The notes under the pieces are model-generated. The model was not told where the DNA came from. It was given only the letters and a program-made list of their open reading frames with translations, and did no database searches. The position numbers and the translations under genes are program-made. Below, in pieces: positions 14,552 through 24,450 of a stretch of 64,000 nucleotides of DNA. Source of the DNA: Anaerovibrio sp. JC8 (GTDB lineage Bacteria; Bacillota; Negativicutes; Selenomonadales; Selenomonadaceae); NCBI RefSeq assembly GCF_002100115.1, contig NZ_ANBM01000006.1:62001-126000 (forward strand). Reading direction: 5' to 3'. Within the stretch, counting starts at the first letter, position 1. Every line of letters starts with the position of its first letter.

Positions 14552-15934
14552 ATGGCAAGCATTGAGGCTATGTTGAAAGCGGTATCACAAAAATACATAT
14601 CCATGCATATCATTGATATTATTGCTGATACCTATGAAGCCATAAAATCTACAAAAAATATTGATGCACTCGTCCAGAGTGCAAACGGTGCACAGCAGGC
14701 CATTCAAACTGTTATGGATAAATTGGCCCAGGTGAAAACACGTAATATTATTAAGGAATTTACTACCTTTTCTACCTTGGATGAGCGGCTACGGGACAAC
14801 CAAATCATCCGATGTACGTTCCTGACAAGAGACAATGGTTGGTGTGAAGCATCATTTATCCAATGTGACGATGACTGCCAGGATTCTGTTCGCACCGTAA
14901 TATTTTTAGTAGAAGATATTAACGAACAGGTTCGCCGCGAGCATATTATGCGGGAACAGGTCAGGAAAGCCGAAGAGCAGGCTCTGAGGACAGAGGCTCA
15001 GGCTATTCGTGACCCATTGACAGGTCTTTTAAACCAGGCCGGTATAGAACGCTCCATAAATGATTTCATAAAGATGTGTCCCGAGGCCAGCTGCGTGCTT
15101 ATGACCCTGGACATCGACAATTTTAAGCTTATAAATGATGTATTCGGTCATTGTGTCGGCGACAATGTATTGAAAACTGTGTCCGATATTCTAAATAAAA
15201 AATGTCCCAAGCCTTGTTTTCTTTCCCGCAATGGCGGCGATGAATTCATGGTATTTTTTACCAATACGACACTGGAGGAGGTTCGTCCCTTCTTTAAATC
15301 CTTCGTCAAACAAAAAAACATCTTTATGCACGATGACGAAGCTCATGAATTTTCCTTGTCCATGGGAGCTGCGGAATATCCTTTTCATTCGAAGGATTAC
15401 GGAAAATTGCGGGAAATGGCAGACACCGCCCTCTATGATGTAAAACTAAATCATAAGGACGGTTTCAAATTCTATCATGACGGCATGGAGAAAAGAAACA
15501 GAGAGCAGCTGGGCTTTAATACGGATGATTTTATTCAGGGACTGCCGGGAGCTTTTATTGCATACAAGGTGGATACTGATGGTCATATAATATTTGCCAA
15601 CGACGATGCCATCCGGCTGTTTGGCTGTGACAGTATGCAGGATCTCATGACCGTTTCCGAGGGAAAATTTATCAACATGATTCATCCCGAGGATTTAAAG
15701 CATGTACTCCGCTCAGTTTACGAGCAGTACCGTATTATCAGGAAAAACAAGGCAGCAGCAGAACGTACGAATGGATTTGTAAAATTCCGCATTGTAAACA
15801 AGCAGGGCCAGGAGATAAACGTAGAATGCTCCGGCCGCCGTGTCTGCAATAAATTGCACGGTGAAATAGTTTACGTATTTATTCAGGAAAGCCGCCTCAA
15901 GGAGCAATACTTAAAGCTTGCCGAAGGTATTTAA
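14552..15934 (+). CDS. Diguanylate cyclase (GGDEF) with C-terminal PAS domain
   Basis: 460 aa from the ATG at 14552, which has AGGGGGG upstream; the frame is open further back without a ribosome site. Residues 1-130 are a PAS-like sensory region, a helix with many Q/E/R links to the GGDEF domain (about 155-320), and GGDEF itself is at 228-232, so the active site is intact. No RxxD inhibitory site is seen at the usual place before it. Residues 335-455 form a PAS domain (HIIFANDDAIRLFGC, then IHPEDL). Makes c-di-GMP, cytoplasmic. The C-terminal PAS resembles the one in the hybrid kinase at 42474. Confidence 0.88.
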   Translation: MASIEAMLKAVSQKYISMHIIDIIADTYEAIKSTKNIDALVQSANGAQQAIQTVMDKLAQVKTRNIIKEFTTFSTLDERLRDNQIIRCTFLTRDNGWCEASFIQCDDDCQDSVRTVIFLVEDINEQVRREHIMREQVRKAEEQALRTEAQAIRDPLTGLLNQAGIERSINDFIKMCPEASCVLMTLDIDNFKLINDVFGHCVGDNVLKTVSDILNKKCPKPCFLSRNGGDEFMVFFTNTTLEEVRPFFKSFVKQKNIFMHDDEAHEFSLSMGAAEYPFHSKDYGKLREMADTALYDVKLNHKDGFKFYHDGMEKRNREQLGFNTDDFIQGLPGAFIAYKVDTDGHIIFANDDAIRLFGCDSMQDLMTVSEGKFINMIHPEDLKHVLRSVYEQYRIIRKNKAAAERTNGFVKFRIVNKQGQEINVECSGRRVCNKLHGEIVYVFIQESRLKEQYLKLAEGI

Positions 15935-15960
15935 CCTGTTAACTGCATAAAAACTTTAAT

Positions 15961-15984
15961 GGGCCTCCAAAAAATTGGAGGCCC
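15961..15984. terminator. Terminator-like hairpin
   Basis: GGGCCTCC / GGAGGCCC perfect stem between convergent genes; the T-tail is weak. Confidence 0.55.
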
Positions 15985-16069
15985 TATTAAATGGATTCCT
16001 TTATTCGGAATTTATATTTTGCCTTAGAATCGTAAGCCTTGAACAGTTTTCAGACAGCAATCCCTATCA

Positions 16070-16444
16070 CTAAGCCATTTCAATACTGGAAGTACCACCA
16101 GGACGGATGGTTACGGAATATACACGGTACAAGTCAAGTCCATACCAGTAATCCTCTACGCCGTTATCATAAACTACCTTCAGATCCCAATACTGAACGC
16201 CATCTCTTGGGCTAAAGCCAATGAAGATATCCTGTCCTGGATAAAGAACATTGTTTGGTCCCAGCTCGTCCTGATAAATCCACTCAGAACTGGAAGTTGG
16301 GCTGATATAAACATAAACGATGGTTTTACCGGTACCATTTACCAGCGTAAAATCCTGACTGCCGGCCATTGCCGTACCACCAGAAATGGACAAGGCCATA
16401 ACCAAGGTCAACAGGAAAATTTTTAATGCCTTTAAATGCTTCAT
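16070..16444 (-). CDS. Small exported protein of unknown function
   Basis: 124 aa. Signal peptide of about 27 residues ends near TAMAG. The mature part, DFTLVNGTGKTIVYVYISP then EW and WDLKVVYDNG, is a beta-rich domain seen in many small secreted proteins of Negativicutes and Proteobacteria, whose role is not known to me. It is preceded by the AACACT-N15-ATATAAAG motif at 16520-16548, shared with two leader-peptide genes. Confidence 0.65.
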   Translation of the reverse strand: MKHLKALKIFLLTLVMALSISGGTAMAGSQDFTLVNGTGKTIVYVYISPTSSSEWIYQDELGPNNVLYPGQDIFIGFSPRDGVQYWDLKVVYDNGVEDYWYGLDLYRVYSVTIRPGGTSSIEMA

Positions 16445-16519
16445 ACTAAATTTCCTCCTTTTACCAAAAAGTTAAACCCTAATACTGCTTACGACTTCTA
16501 AAGATATCCGGCTTCTGTT

Positions 16520-16548
16520 CTTTATATCCCCATTATCCCGGAAGTGTT
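16520..16548 (-). promoter_or_regulatory. Conserved promoter-like motif AACACT-N15-ATATAAAG, copy 2
   Basis: Same blocks and spacing as 5191-5219, with GGGG before ATATAAAG; 75 bases before the start at 16444. Confidence 0.65.
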
Positions 16549-16571
16549 ATTATATTCTGATTTATTCTACA

Positions 16572-18419
16572 CTACCTGTCGTTTTTCCTGCTAATATCTA
16601 CTTCAATTATCCCATTAAAAACCCGATTATTGTACATAAACAGCAGGGCTTGAGGCCGGGAGGCCAGAAATGATGTGCCTTCAGGGGCATCCACTACCAC
16701 ATCGAAGACCTCGATGTGGTATTTTTTGTTGAGCTCCCGCCAATTGGTGAATCTAAAGCCCTCAATAACGGCAGAAGCACCCTGGCCAGATGGCAGCTGG
16801 TCCCGCCAGAAGGCAGCCGTCTGCTCCTGATATTTCTCGCGGTTCCAGTGCAAAAATTCCGGCCGGTTCTGTCCGCTGTCAGCGGTGAGAGCATCATAGC
16901 GCATAAGATTGTCCATAATCAGATATGAAGCATCCTGCTGCACCCTGTCTGTCCCACTGGCAGACTCCGCCACAGACCTGAAAAAAGCCCACAGATAGCC
17001 GTAGAGATTTTTGGCACTGACGGCCCGCTTGTGATTCCCCAGCTTTTCCCAATAGTCAGTAAAGCGGGAATAAAATTCAAAGGCATTGCCCTCAAAGAAG
17101 GTCTGAATCATATACTCGGAGGCTTTCAGACACCGTCCCGCATTGTGGTACAGCTCGAAAACCTGCTCAAAAATATGGAGCCAGCGAATCTGTCCATAAT
17201 CCATCACATTATTGGACAGCACCTCATAAGGCCCGATATCCATGTACTTATAGTCGTATTCTGCCACCAGCTTCATCATGGCGGCCCCTTTGAGGAACTT
17301 CAAAAAGCCCAGCTGCAGCATATCCGTGTGGAGGGCGTACAAATCGTTGAAGGAACGTCCGAAGGAGGCCAAATCCTCTCCCGGCAGACCAATAATCAGG
17401 TCAGTATGAATATGCATATTGCCATTCTTCTGGAGGGCACTGATATTGCGGCAGATATCCTCCCAGTGATTAACCCTGGCAATGCGTTTCAAAACATCCT
17501 TGTTAGTGGTCTGAACCCCAATTTCCAGCTGCACCCGGCCCTTTGGCATGGACTGCAGCACCTCAATGGTTTCCTCATCCAGATAATCCACTGCCACCTC
17601 CAAATGAAAGTTGGTACGGCAGGAGTCCGGCAAGGCCTTTATATACTGAATAATTGGCAGAAAATGGGCCTTTTTCGCATTAAAGGTCCGGTCCACAAAC
17701 TTAACCTGCCGCACATCATGGCCCACAAAGAAGTCCAAATCCGCAAACACCTCATCAAGAGGACGGAACCGTACTCCCGCTGTGGCACAGGACAGGCAAT
17801 AGGCACAGGAAAACGGACAGCCTCTGGATGTTTCGTAATAAAGGATTTTGTCCTTTATTTCTGACATTTCGTCATCAATATAGGCAAAGGGCAGATGCAA
17901 AACCGACGGAGCCTCACTATCCATGCAGGTAACTGCCTGTCCATCATGAATAATGGTGTCCTCCCGCCAGGCGATACCCGAATTTTCAGGGGCAATTGTC
18001 AGCCTGCGGTTCCCGTCCAGAGCCTGTTGATTCACCACCAGCTCCATCAGCTCCTTGACGGCCTCCTCACCTTCTCCCCGGACCACGAAATCCACTGCCG
18101 GGTTGGCTGTCATAAACTCAGCCACCTCATAGGAAACCTCCGGCCCGCCGCAGATAATGACACACTCTGGCAATACCTTCCGTACCAATGGCAACACCTG
18201 CTTTACCAGCTCAATATTCCAGATATAGCAGGAAATCCCCAAAACATCAGGCTTATGGTCGTAAATTTCGCTGAGGATATCCGGAATGTAATTATTGATG
18301 GTAAGCTCCAGCAGCTCCGATTCAATATTAATTTCTGCCGCAGCCTGCCTAAGATAGCGGGCTGCCAGGGATGTATGGGAAAATTTGGCATTAAACGCCA
18401 GCCAGACAACTTTCTTCAT
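16572..18419 (-). CDS. B12-binding-domain radical SAM protein, DUF4080 type
   Basis: 615 aa. Residues 1-150 form a cobalamin-binding-like Rossmann domain (PDVLGISCYIWN, IICGGPEVSYE). The radical SAM core starts with CPFSCAYC at about residue 200, and the C-terminal part fits DUF4080. These enzymes carry a [4Fe-4S] cluster bound by CxxxCxxC and generate a 5'-deoxyadenosyl radical; the substrate is unknown. The cobalamin-binding motif DxHxxG is not evident, so whether it binds B12 is open. Stands alone with short gaps. Confidence 0.85.
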   Translation of the reverse strand: MKKVVWLAFNAKFSHTSLAARYLRQAAAEINIESELLELTINNYIPDILSEIYDHKPDVLGISCYIWNIELVKQVLPLVRKVLPECVIICGGPEVSYEVAEFMTANPAVDFVVRGEGEEAVKELMELVVNQQALDGNRRLTIAPENSGIAWREDTIIHDGQAVTCMDSEAPSVLHLPFAYIDDEMSEIKDKILYYETSRGCPFSCAYCLSCATAGVRFRPLDEVFADLDFFVGHDVRQVKFVDRTFNAKKAHFLPIIQYIKALPDSCRTNFHLEVAVDYLDEETIEVLQSMPKGRVQLEIGVQTTNKDVLKRIARVNHWEDICRNISALQKNGNMHIHTDLIIGLPGEDLASFGRSFNDLYALHTDMLQLGFLKFLKGAAMMKLVAEYDYKYMDIGPYEVLSNNVMDYGQIRWLHIFEQVFELYHNAGRCLKASEYMIQTFFEGNAFEFYSRFTDYWEKLGNHKRAVSAKNLYGYLWAFFRSVAESASGTDRVQQDASYLIMDNLMRYDALTADSGQNRPEFLHWNREKYQEQTAAFWRDQLPSGQGASAVIEGFRFTNWRELNKKYHIEVFDVVVDAPEGTSFLASRPQALLFMYNNRVFNGIIEVDISRKNDR

Positions 18420-18490
18420 AATAAAGCTCCAACACTAATATAGAAACAAAATTTTTTTCTCGGCAGGTACCAATATATATGTTTCTTTGG

Positions 18491-18496
18491 TATAAT
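18491..18496 (+). promoter_or_regulatory. Possible -10 box
   Basis: TATAAT in TTTGGTATAATATGG, about 70 bases before the gene at 18565; no good -35. Confidence 0.35.
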
Positions 18497-18564
18497 ATGG
18501 AAGGATATGCACCGTTCTGAACGATACAGAGGACGGAATATGATAAAAAGGAATGTGATTTATA

Positions 18565-18837
18565 ATGATACCAGAAAAGTTTATGCAGATTGGTGCTGCT
18601 ATCATGCAGAACCCTGAAATGCTCCAGAAACTCAGCGAAGCAAAGAGCCCTCAGGAGGCCTATGAAATCGTAAAGGGCCTGCTGGGTGGCATGACCATGG
18701 AGGAATTCATGGCTACCGCTGCAACCCTGGCACCTCTTATCCCTGCTGACCTTACCGATGAGCAGCTGGCTGCTATGCCTGCCGGCAACATCATCAAGGC
18801 CTTCAAGGGCTGGGTTAAGGATCTGCCACAGGCTTGA
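18565..18837 (+). CDS. Small all-alpha protein, Nif11-like pattern
   Basis: 90 aa, AAGGAATG 9 bases upstream. The middle (NPEMLQKLSEAKSPQEAYEI, then GLLGGMTMEEFM) resembles the three-helix pattern of Nif11/nitrile-hydratase-type leader domains, but it lacks a C-terminal double-glycine core. Could be a small regulatory or scaffold protein. Ends at a strong terminator. Confidence 0.5.
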   Translation: MIPEKFMQIGAAIMQNPEMLQKLSEAKSPQEAYEIVKGLLGGMTMEEFMATAATLAPLIPADLTDEQLAAMPAGNIIKAFKGWVKDLPQA

Positions 18838-18870
18838 TTCCATCTGCATTTTAAAATGTCTATTATTAAA

Positions 18871-18897
18871 GGGACTGCAAAAGCAGTCCCTTTTTTG
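18871..18897 (+). terminator. Intrinsic terminator
   Basis: GGGACTGC / GCAGTCCC hairpin followed by TTTTTTG. Confidence 0.8.
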
Positions 18898-18902
18898 TTG
18901 CA

Positions 18903-19772
18903 TTAATAAAAAATTTCCAAAACCTGTGGAACGGTTTCAATTTTCAATGGCAGCTTCGGCCCTATTTCACCATCGATATCGCTGGTGAGCTCCTCGGAGC
19001 ATTCCACCTCAAAGGAAGCCGCCTGACGGTAGATAACCTCCTTGCGCTGGGAAATATCCTTCCCCGCCAACAGCTCAGTGGTAACAATCATCAAGTCCGC
19101 CACATTGCACTGCTTCATGATAATCAGATCCAGCACCCCGTCCTGAACACTGGCCTGTACCGCCGCATTTTTAAAGCTGGCCACCACGCTGGAATTAACT
19201 ACCAAAAAGAGAAAAGCCTTCTCGTGGAATTCCTCCTTTTCCGTCCGCACCGTCAGATCAAAGGCCCGGAACTGTGGCAGGGTCTTCAGCCCATGAACAT
19301 AATATGCCATCTTGCCAAAGGCATTCTTTAGGCGGGTATCCACCTCATGGGCAATGGATGTAACCATGCCGGCGCTGGCCACATTGATGAAGTAGTTGTC
19401 CCCCACCTTGCCCAGGTCAATTTTCATGGTATTGCCCGCCGCAATGCGGTCAAAATATTCATCAGTATCAAGGTGCAGATATGTGGCAAAATCATTGGAG
19501 GTGCCGGTACCAATAATGCCCATTGGCAGCTCCAGCTTTTCCTTCATTATAAGGTTAACTATCTCATGGACGGTGCCATCACCACCGGCAGCAATAATTC
19601 CATCGGGAGCCGCCAGCCTGATAAAGTCCACCAAATCCTTATTTTCCGGGGTAGTCCGATAAGGAATCACCATGCAGCCCCGGCTCTGGAGCTTATAGAT
19701 TATTTCATCAAGGCGTGTTTTGAATACCGCCTTGCCGGAAACCGGATTATATACCAAAACAAGTTTTTTCAT
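18903..19772 (-). CDS. YegS/DagK-type lipid kinase
   Basis: 289 aa. VYNPVSGKA at the N-terminus, GGDGTVHEIVN (about 79-89) and GTGTSNDFA are the nucleotide-binding motifs of the diacylglycerol kinase catalytic domain; the C-terminal beta domain follows. It phosphorylates a lipid such as diacylglycerol, recycling it into phospholipid synthesis at the inner membrane. It lies just downstream of the flippase gene on the same strand (about 50-base gap), so they may be cotranscribed. Confidence 0.87.
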   Translation of the reverse strand: MKKLVLVYNPVSGKAVFKTRLDEIIYKLQSRGCMVIPYRTTPENKDLVDFIRLAAPDGIIAAGGDGTVHEIVNLIMKEKLELPMGIIGTGTSNDFATYLHLDTDEYFDRIAAGNTMKIDLGKVGDNYFINVASAGMVTSIAHEVDTRLKNAFGKMAYYVHGLKTLPQFRAFDLTVRTEKEEFHEKAFLFLVVNSSVVASFKNAAVQASVQDGVLDLIIMKQCNVADLMIVTTELLAGKDISQRKEVIYRQAASFEVECSEELTSDIDGEIGPKLPLKIETVPQVLEIFY

Positions 19773-19819
19773 ATTGTTTTATACAGTCCTTCTGCGCAAA
19801 TTATATGAATTATTAAGCC

Positions 19820-21478
19820 TTAATCCTTGTAAACACCCAGCTTGTGCATAGCCTTGATACCAAAGCGGCCAATCATTGGAATGCGGGCCATATCCTCCTC
19901 CATCATGCCACCGATCATCAGCAGCACCGTGAGATAAACCACACAGCCCACCAGACAGGCCCCGAAGGTGGAAATAATACTGCTGCTCCAGGCTGCCAGG
20001 GTGTAATCGTAGAAATACCATACGGAGGCCGCCATAACCACGGCAGCAACTGCCGTCTTTAAGAACTGCGGTATCTCCATGCGATAGCCAATATATTTAT
20101 AGATAAAGAACATATTAATAACGGCTGCCACACCCATGTCAGCTGCTGTTGCCCAGGCCGCACCCATGATACCCAGCCAAGGCTGAGCAACCAGGGTCCA
20201 GTTCAGGAAAACCTTGGCCACAGCCGCAATAATCATGTTGACCATAGGAATAGATGGATGGCCAAGACCCTGCAGCACAGCGGTGGAAACCTGATGAAGT
20301 CCCAGCAGCACAATGCTTACAGCAGAGACCATAATAGCCGGGCCTGCATTTGGTGCATTGTATATTAATGAAGCAATCGGAGTAGCCAAAACGAAGACTA
20401 TTACAAAGGCCGGGAAGCATACCGCATTGGAAATGCGGATTCCGGAGGCCGTCTGACTGAATACCAGCTTGGCATCGTTAAGGGCCCGGGCCTTGGAAAT
20501 GGCCGGAACAAGGCTAACCGCCAAAGAAGCTGTTATGATGGTAGCCAGATTTACCAATGGCACTGCCATACCAGTGAGATAACCAAAGAGCTCAGTAGCT
20601 TCGTTGACACTGTAGCCTGCCACCTCAAGGCGCTGTGGCACAATGGCCAGGTCCAGATTGGACACTACAGGCAGCATAATGCTGGCCGCCGATACTGGCA
20701 GTGACAAAGCGAAAATACGCTTGATAATGCCCCAGTTGGAGGTCTTTTCCGTATCCGGAAGGGGCTTCAAGTCATGGCCAAACTCATTGACGATATCCTG
20801 CTCCAGCTTCCAGTGGAAATAAACCAGCACAATGAGACCGGTTACCGCACCGGCAAAGGCACCCAGACTGGCACCCGCCGCAGCGTAATCCAGACCATAA
20901 GGCAGGAACAGGCTGGCGAACATAATCATAGTCACAACCCGGAAAATCTGCTCCACTATCTGGGAAACAGCCGTCGGGGTCATGCGCTGCCAACCCTGCA
21001 GATAACCACGGGAGCTGGCCAAAAGAGTAACGAAGAAAATGGCCGGTGCCAGGGCCACTACGGACCAGTAGGCACGGGCATCACGGATAAAGTGGAAATC
21101 AATGAGCCACTGGGCACCAAAATAAGTCAGCAGCGAGAACACGATACCAGTCACAAACATCAGTGACATGGATACCTTGAACACCCGCTTGGCACCCAAA
21201 ATATCCTTCAGAGCCACACGCTCAGCGGTAATAATGGAGATTGCCACCGGCACGCCGGCAGTGGATACACTTAAGGCGAAAAAATAAATTGGGAAGGCCA
21301 TCTGATACAAACCGATACCTTCACCGCCCAAAATTCGGGAAACAAAAATCCAGTTCAAGGAGCCAATAACCTTTACGACGATACCCGCCACCGTAAGGAT
21401 CAAGGTTCCCTTCAGCAGGGATTCACCCTTATTACTTTTATTATTTTCGGAAACTTCCTGAGTACTAATCTTGCTCAC
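19820..21478 (-). CDS. Polysaccharide/lipid flippase, SpoVB/MurJ-like (MOP superfamily)
   Basis: 552 aa with about 14 transmembrane segments after a polar N-terminus of about 25 residues. GSLNWIFVSRILGGEGIGLYQ early in the protein and the repeated inverted-fold pattern match the stage V sporulation protein B / oligosaccharide flippase branch. Likely moves an undecaprenyl-linked precursor (lipid II or polysaccharide unit) across the inner membrane. A sporulation role cannot be inferred from this gene alone. Confidence 0.85.
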   Translation of the reverse strand: MSKISTQEVSENNKSNKGESLLKGTLILTVAGIVVKVIGSLNWIFVSRILGGEGIGLYQMAFPIYFFALSVSTAGVPVAISIITAERVALKDILGAKRVFKVSMSLMFVTGIVFSLLTYFGAQWLIDFHFIRDARAYWSVVALAPAIFFVTLLASSRGYLQGWQRMTPTAVSQIVEQIFRVVTMIMFASLFLPYGLDYAAAGASLGAFAGAVTGLIVLVYFHWKLEQDIVNEFGHDLKPLPDTEKTSNWGIIKRIFALSLPVSAASIMLPVVSNLDLAIVPQRLEVAGYSVNEATELFGYLTGMAVPLVNLATIITASLAVSLVPAISKARALNDAKLVFSQTASGIRISNAVCFPAFVIVFVLATPIASLIYNAPNAGPAIMVSAVSIVLLGLHQVSTAVLQGLGHPSIPMVNMIIAAVAKVFLNWTLVAQPWLGIMGAAWATAADMGVAAVINMFFIYKYIGYRMEIPQFLKTAVAAVVMAASVWYFYDYTLAAWSSSIISTFGACLVGCVVYLTVLLMIGGMMEEDMARIPMIGRFGIKAMHKLGVYKD

Positions 21479-21634
21479 ACCCTCATAGGTAATAAATTAT
21501 AGTTGTAAGCTACCCTGTTATTGTGCTTTAATAATAACTGTAGCTGTTTATTCTTGTATTATGGCACACTTTGCCATGCTAAAATATTGTATCACTTACA
21601 GTCATAGACTGCAAGCACGCGAGGAGTCTATAAC

Positions 21635-22468
21635 ATGGATATAAATATCATCGACTTTAACACATCCATCGGCGTGAAAAAGCCCCGTACCATTCAGGGC
21701 ATGGCCAACACTCCTGACTGTCCCTTCTGCGACGTGGAGCATCTGGTGGATATCATCGACACGGATGACAATATCATACTATTGAAGAATAAATACAACG
21801 TAATGGAGCCCTCGGACCAGCTGGTGCTCATTGAAACGGACCAGTGCAAGTCCGACATTCCCGATTATTCCAAGGAGCAGATGCGCCGGGTAATCCACAT
21901 GGGCGTTAAGCACTGGATAGAAATGCTGAACTGCGGCAAGTACCGCTCCGTTATTTTCTTTAAAAATTTTGGTCCCATGTCCGGCGGCACCATACAGCAC
22001 CCTCACATGCAGCTGGTGGGCTATCCTGAGCTGGATCCGGATCTGATGTTTGACCCGGTGGAATTTGAAGGCCTGAAAATATATGAGGATAAGGGCGTGG
22101 AGCTTAACACCTCCACCAATCCCCGCATCGGCTTTTCCGAATACAATCTGGTACTGCACCATGAGGCCTATGGCTCCACCGACTTAAAGGACAAGGTGGC
22201 CCTGATGCCCCAGAAGGACAGCCTGGATTTGCTGGCGGACCTTATAAAGGAAACCGTAACCTTTATGAAGGGCTACTTCAACCGGCCAAATTTCAGCTAT
22301 AATCTCTTCTTTTATAATGTAGAGGGAAAAATGCGGGTAAAGGTCATGCCAAGGTTTGCCACCCCGCCAATGTATGTGGGCTACAACATTCACCTGCGGC
22401 CTACCTCCATTCCGTCCTTTGCGGATAACCTGAAGGCTCACCTTAAGGAGCGGGGTTACAGTAAATAA
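21635..22468 (+). CDS. DUF4931 protein, GalT/HIT-like nucleotidyltransferase fold
   Basis: 277 aa. CPFC at residues 30-33 is a zinc site, and GGTIQHPHMQLVGY carries the HxHxQ catalytic triad-like motif of galactose-1-phosphate uridylyltransferases, in which the second histidine forms the nucleotidyl intermediate. The DUF4931 family is typical of Firmicutes and has no proven substrate. Start ATG follows GCGAGGAG. Monocistronic, followed by a terminator. Confidence 0.8.
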   Translation: MDINIIDFNTSIGVKKPRTIQGMANTPDCPFCDVEHLVDIIDTDDNIILLKNKYNVMEPSDQLVLIETDQCKSDIPDYSKEQMRRVIHMGVKHWIEMLNCGKYRSVIFFKNFGPMSGGTIQHPHMQLVGYPELDPDLMFDPVEFEGLKIYEDKGVELNTSTNPRIGFSEYNLVLHHEAYGSTDLKDKVALMPQKDSLDLLADLIKETVTFMKGYFNRPNFSYNLFFYNVEGKMRVKVMPRFATPPMYVGYNIHLRPTSIPSFADNLKAHLKERGYSK

Positions 22469-22509
22469 CCCAAAATATTAAATTAATTTCATCAATTTTC
22501 TTAATTATT

Positions 22510-22550
22510 AAAACCGAAATTGCCTTCACCAAAGGTAATTTCGGTTTATT
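22510..22550 (+). terminator. Intrinsic terminator
   Basis: AAACCGAAATTgCCTT / AAAGGtAATTTCGGTTT hairpin with a T-rich tail. Confidence 0.75.
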
Positions 22551-22812
22551 TTGTTCAATGTCTATTTAGATTAGTCTAATGTACATTTTGGCGATACATT
22601 ATTATGTGTAAATTATACATATTTGTCCGACTATTTTTGATTTTTTATTCCTAGAAGCAATACAAATGGCATAAATACTGGATTTTTAAAAATTGTTCCG
22701 TGTTTTGAATCATGTTACAAGTTTACACATTTTCATGGAGAAATGTCTTTCCTTTTTATTTTTAGTGTGTTATAATAACGCTCGTATACTAAAACGAAAA
22801 GAGGTTTTGATC
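22551..22812 (+). promoter_or_regulatory. Upstream region of the NSS transporter
   Basis: About 260 AT-rich bases. TATAAT at 22771-22776 is a plausible -10; the -35 is not convincing. No gene here. Confidence 0.4.
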
Positions 22813-24207
22813 ATGGAATCAAGAAAATCCTTTGGTGGATCATTTGGATTTGTTCTGGCCGCTGCCGGTTCCGCAGTTGGTCTTGGTAATATCTGGAGAT
22901 TCCCTTATCTGGCAGCAAAGGACGGCGGCGGATTGTTCCTGCTGATTTACTTTGTACTGCTTCTGACCTTCGGTTTTGCATTGCTGACAACCGAAATCGC
23001 TATCGGCCGTAAGACCAAGCAGGGTCCTTTGACCGCCTACTCCCGCATCTGCAAGAAATGGCGTTGGCTGGGTCTGCTGGCCTGCTTAATTCCGGCAATT
23101 ATCATGCCATACTACAGCGCTATCGGCGGCTGGGTTATCAAGTACTTCCTGACATTTACCACCGGCAGCTACGTGGAAGCAGCGCAGGATGGTTATTTTG
23201 TAGGCTTTATCACCGCTCAGCATGAGCCACTTGTTTACATGTTCCTGTTCCTTATGGCTTGTACAGCAATTATTCTTTTAGGTGTAAACAAGGGTATTGA
23301 GGCATCCTCAAAGATTATCATGCCGGCCCTCATTTTATTGATTATTGCCATTGCAATTTATTCCCTGACCATCACCCACACCGATGCCAATGGTGTTACC
23401 AGAAGCGGTATGGACGGTCTGGCGATTTATCTTATTCCGAATTTTGAAGGCCTGACCTTCAGCCACTTTATGAGTGTACTGGTGGATGCCATGGGTCAGC
23501 TGTTCTTCTCCCTGTCCGTTGCCATGGGTATTATGGTAGCTTATGGCTCCTATGTAAGTGACAAGGCCGATGCCGTTTCCTCTGTAAACCGCATTGAGTT
23601 CTTCGATACTCTGGTATCCTTCCTGGCAGGTCTGCTGATTATCCCTGCTGTATTCACCTTCATGGGCAGTGAGGGTCTGTCCGCTTCCGGCCCGGGCCTC
23701 ATGTTCATCTCCCTGCCAAAGGTATTTGAAAGCATGGGCACCGCCGGCATTATCGTAGGCATCATGTTCTTCCTGATGGTACTTTTTGCAGCTGTTACCA
23801 GTGCCGTATCCATCATGGAGGCTGTAGTAGCCAGCTTCATGGACTACTTCCACATCACCCGTGTAAAGGCAGCTCTCGCTGAGTTTGCCATTGCCCTGGT
23901 ATTTGGTACCATCGTATGCCTTGGCTACAACGTATTGTACTTTGAACTGCCACTGCCAACCGGCAGCACCGGCCAGGTTCTGGACGTAATGGACTACATT
24001 TCCAACAGCATCTTCATGCCGATTATTTCCATCGGTACCTGTATCATGATTGGTTGGGTTGTAGGGCCACAGGTTGTTATTGACGAAATGGAAAAGAATG
24101 GCGAAACCTTCAGCCGTAAATACATTTACATTGCAATGATCAAGTACATTGCACCGGTTCTTCTTTTCATTCTCTTCCTGAAGTCTTCTGGCATGATCAG
24201 CTTCTAA
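22813..24207 (+). CDS. Sodium-dependent amino acid transporter, neurotransmitter:sodium symporter family
   Basis: 464 aa from ATG 22813, 8 bases after AAGAGG; the frame is open 40 codons further up, but that part is AT-rich and non-coding in look. The N-terminal FGFVLAAAGSAVGLGNIWRF motif with GNIWRFPY is the hallmark of the LeuT-fold NSS family, in which TM1 binds Na+ and substrate. About 11-12 membrane helices. Likely imports an amino acid (tryptophan, tyrosine or leucine-like). Followed by a strong terminator. Confidence 0.9.
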   Translation: MESRKSFGGSFGFVLAAAGSAVGLGNIWRFPYLAAKDGGGLFLLIYFVLLLTFGFALLTTEIAIGRKTKQGPLTAYSRICKKWRWLGLLACLIPAIIMPYYSAIGGWVIKYFLTFTTGSYVEAAQDGYFVGFITAQHEPLVYMFLFLMACTAIILLGVNKGIEASSKIIMPALILLIIAIAIYSLTITHTDANGVTRSGMDGLAIYLIPNFEGLTFSHFMSVLVDAMGQLFFSLSVAMGIMVAYGSYVSDKADAVSSVNRIEFFDTLVSFLAGLLIIPAVFTFMGSEGLSASGPGLMFISLPKVFESMGTAGIIVGIMFFLMVLFAAVTSAVSIMEAVVASFMDYFHITRVKAALAEFAIALVFGTIVCLGYNVLYFELPLPTGSTGQVLDVMDYISNSIFMPIISIGTCIMIGWVVGPQVVIDEMEKNGETFSRKYIYIAMIKYIAPVLLFILFLKSSGMISF

Positions 24208-24220
24208 AATTGCATTTTAA

Positions 24221-24252
24221 AAGGACTGCTCACAACGAGCAGCCCTTTTTTA
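24221..24252 (+). terminator. Intrinsic terminator
   Basis: GGACTGCT / AGCAGCCC hairpin followed by TTTTTTATTTG. Confidence 0.75.
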
Positions 24253-24450
24253 TTTGTCAGTATCCGCTTCAAAGACATCCACACAATCATGAAAATCGCA
24301 GGCCGCCCCTTTTACGGATATGCGATTGCCATCTTCAAAAAAATGCTCCAGCCATATATAAAACATCTCCGTGGAATCAAATTCCCAGGATTTAGCATCC
24401 AGCCATTCCCGCAGCCGATGATTGCTGGTAAAGTTCTTCTCTATGCGCAT
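24250..24450 (-). CDS. Hypothetical small protein
   Basis: 66 aa from ATG 24450, which has GGAGG 8 bases upstream. Acidic and aromatic (WLEHFFEDG, CDFHDCVDVFEADTD) and probably cytoplasmic. Overlaps the tail of the terminator of the convergent transporter gene. Not recognised. Confidence 0.5.
   Translation of the reverse strand: MRIEKNFTSNHRLREWLDAKSWEFDSTEMFYIWLEHFFEDGNRISVKGAACDFHDCVDVFEADTDK

Noticed and set aside
19820-21478. Evidence for sporulation from the SpoVB-like gene
   Set aside because: This flippase family occurs widely in non-sporulating bacteria and no other spore gene is present.
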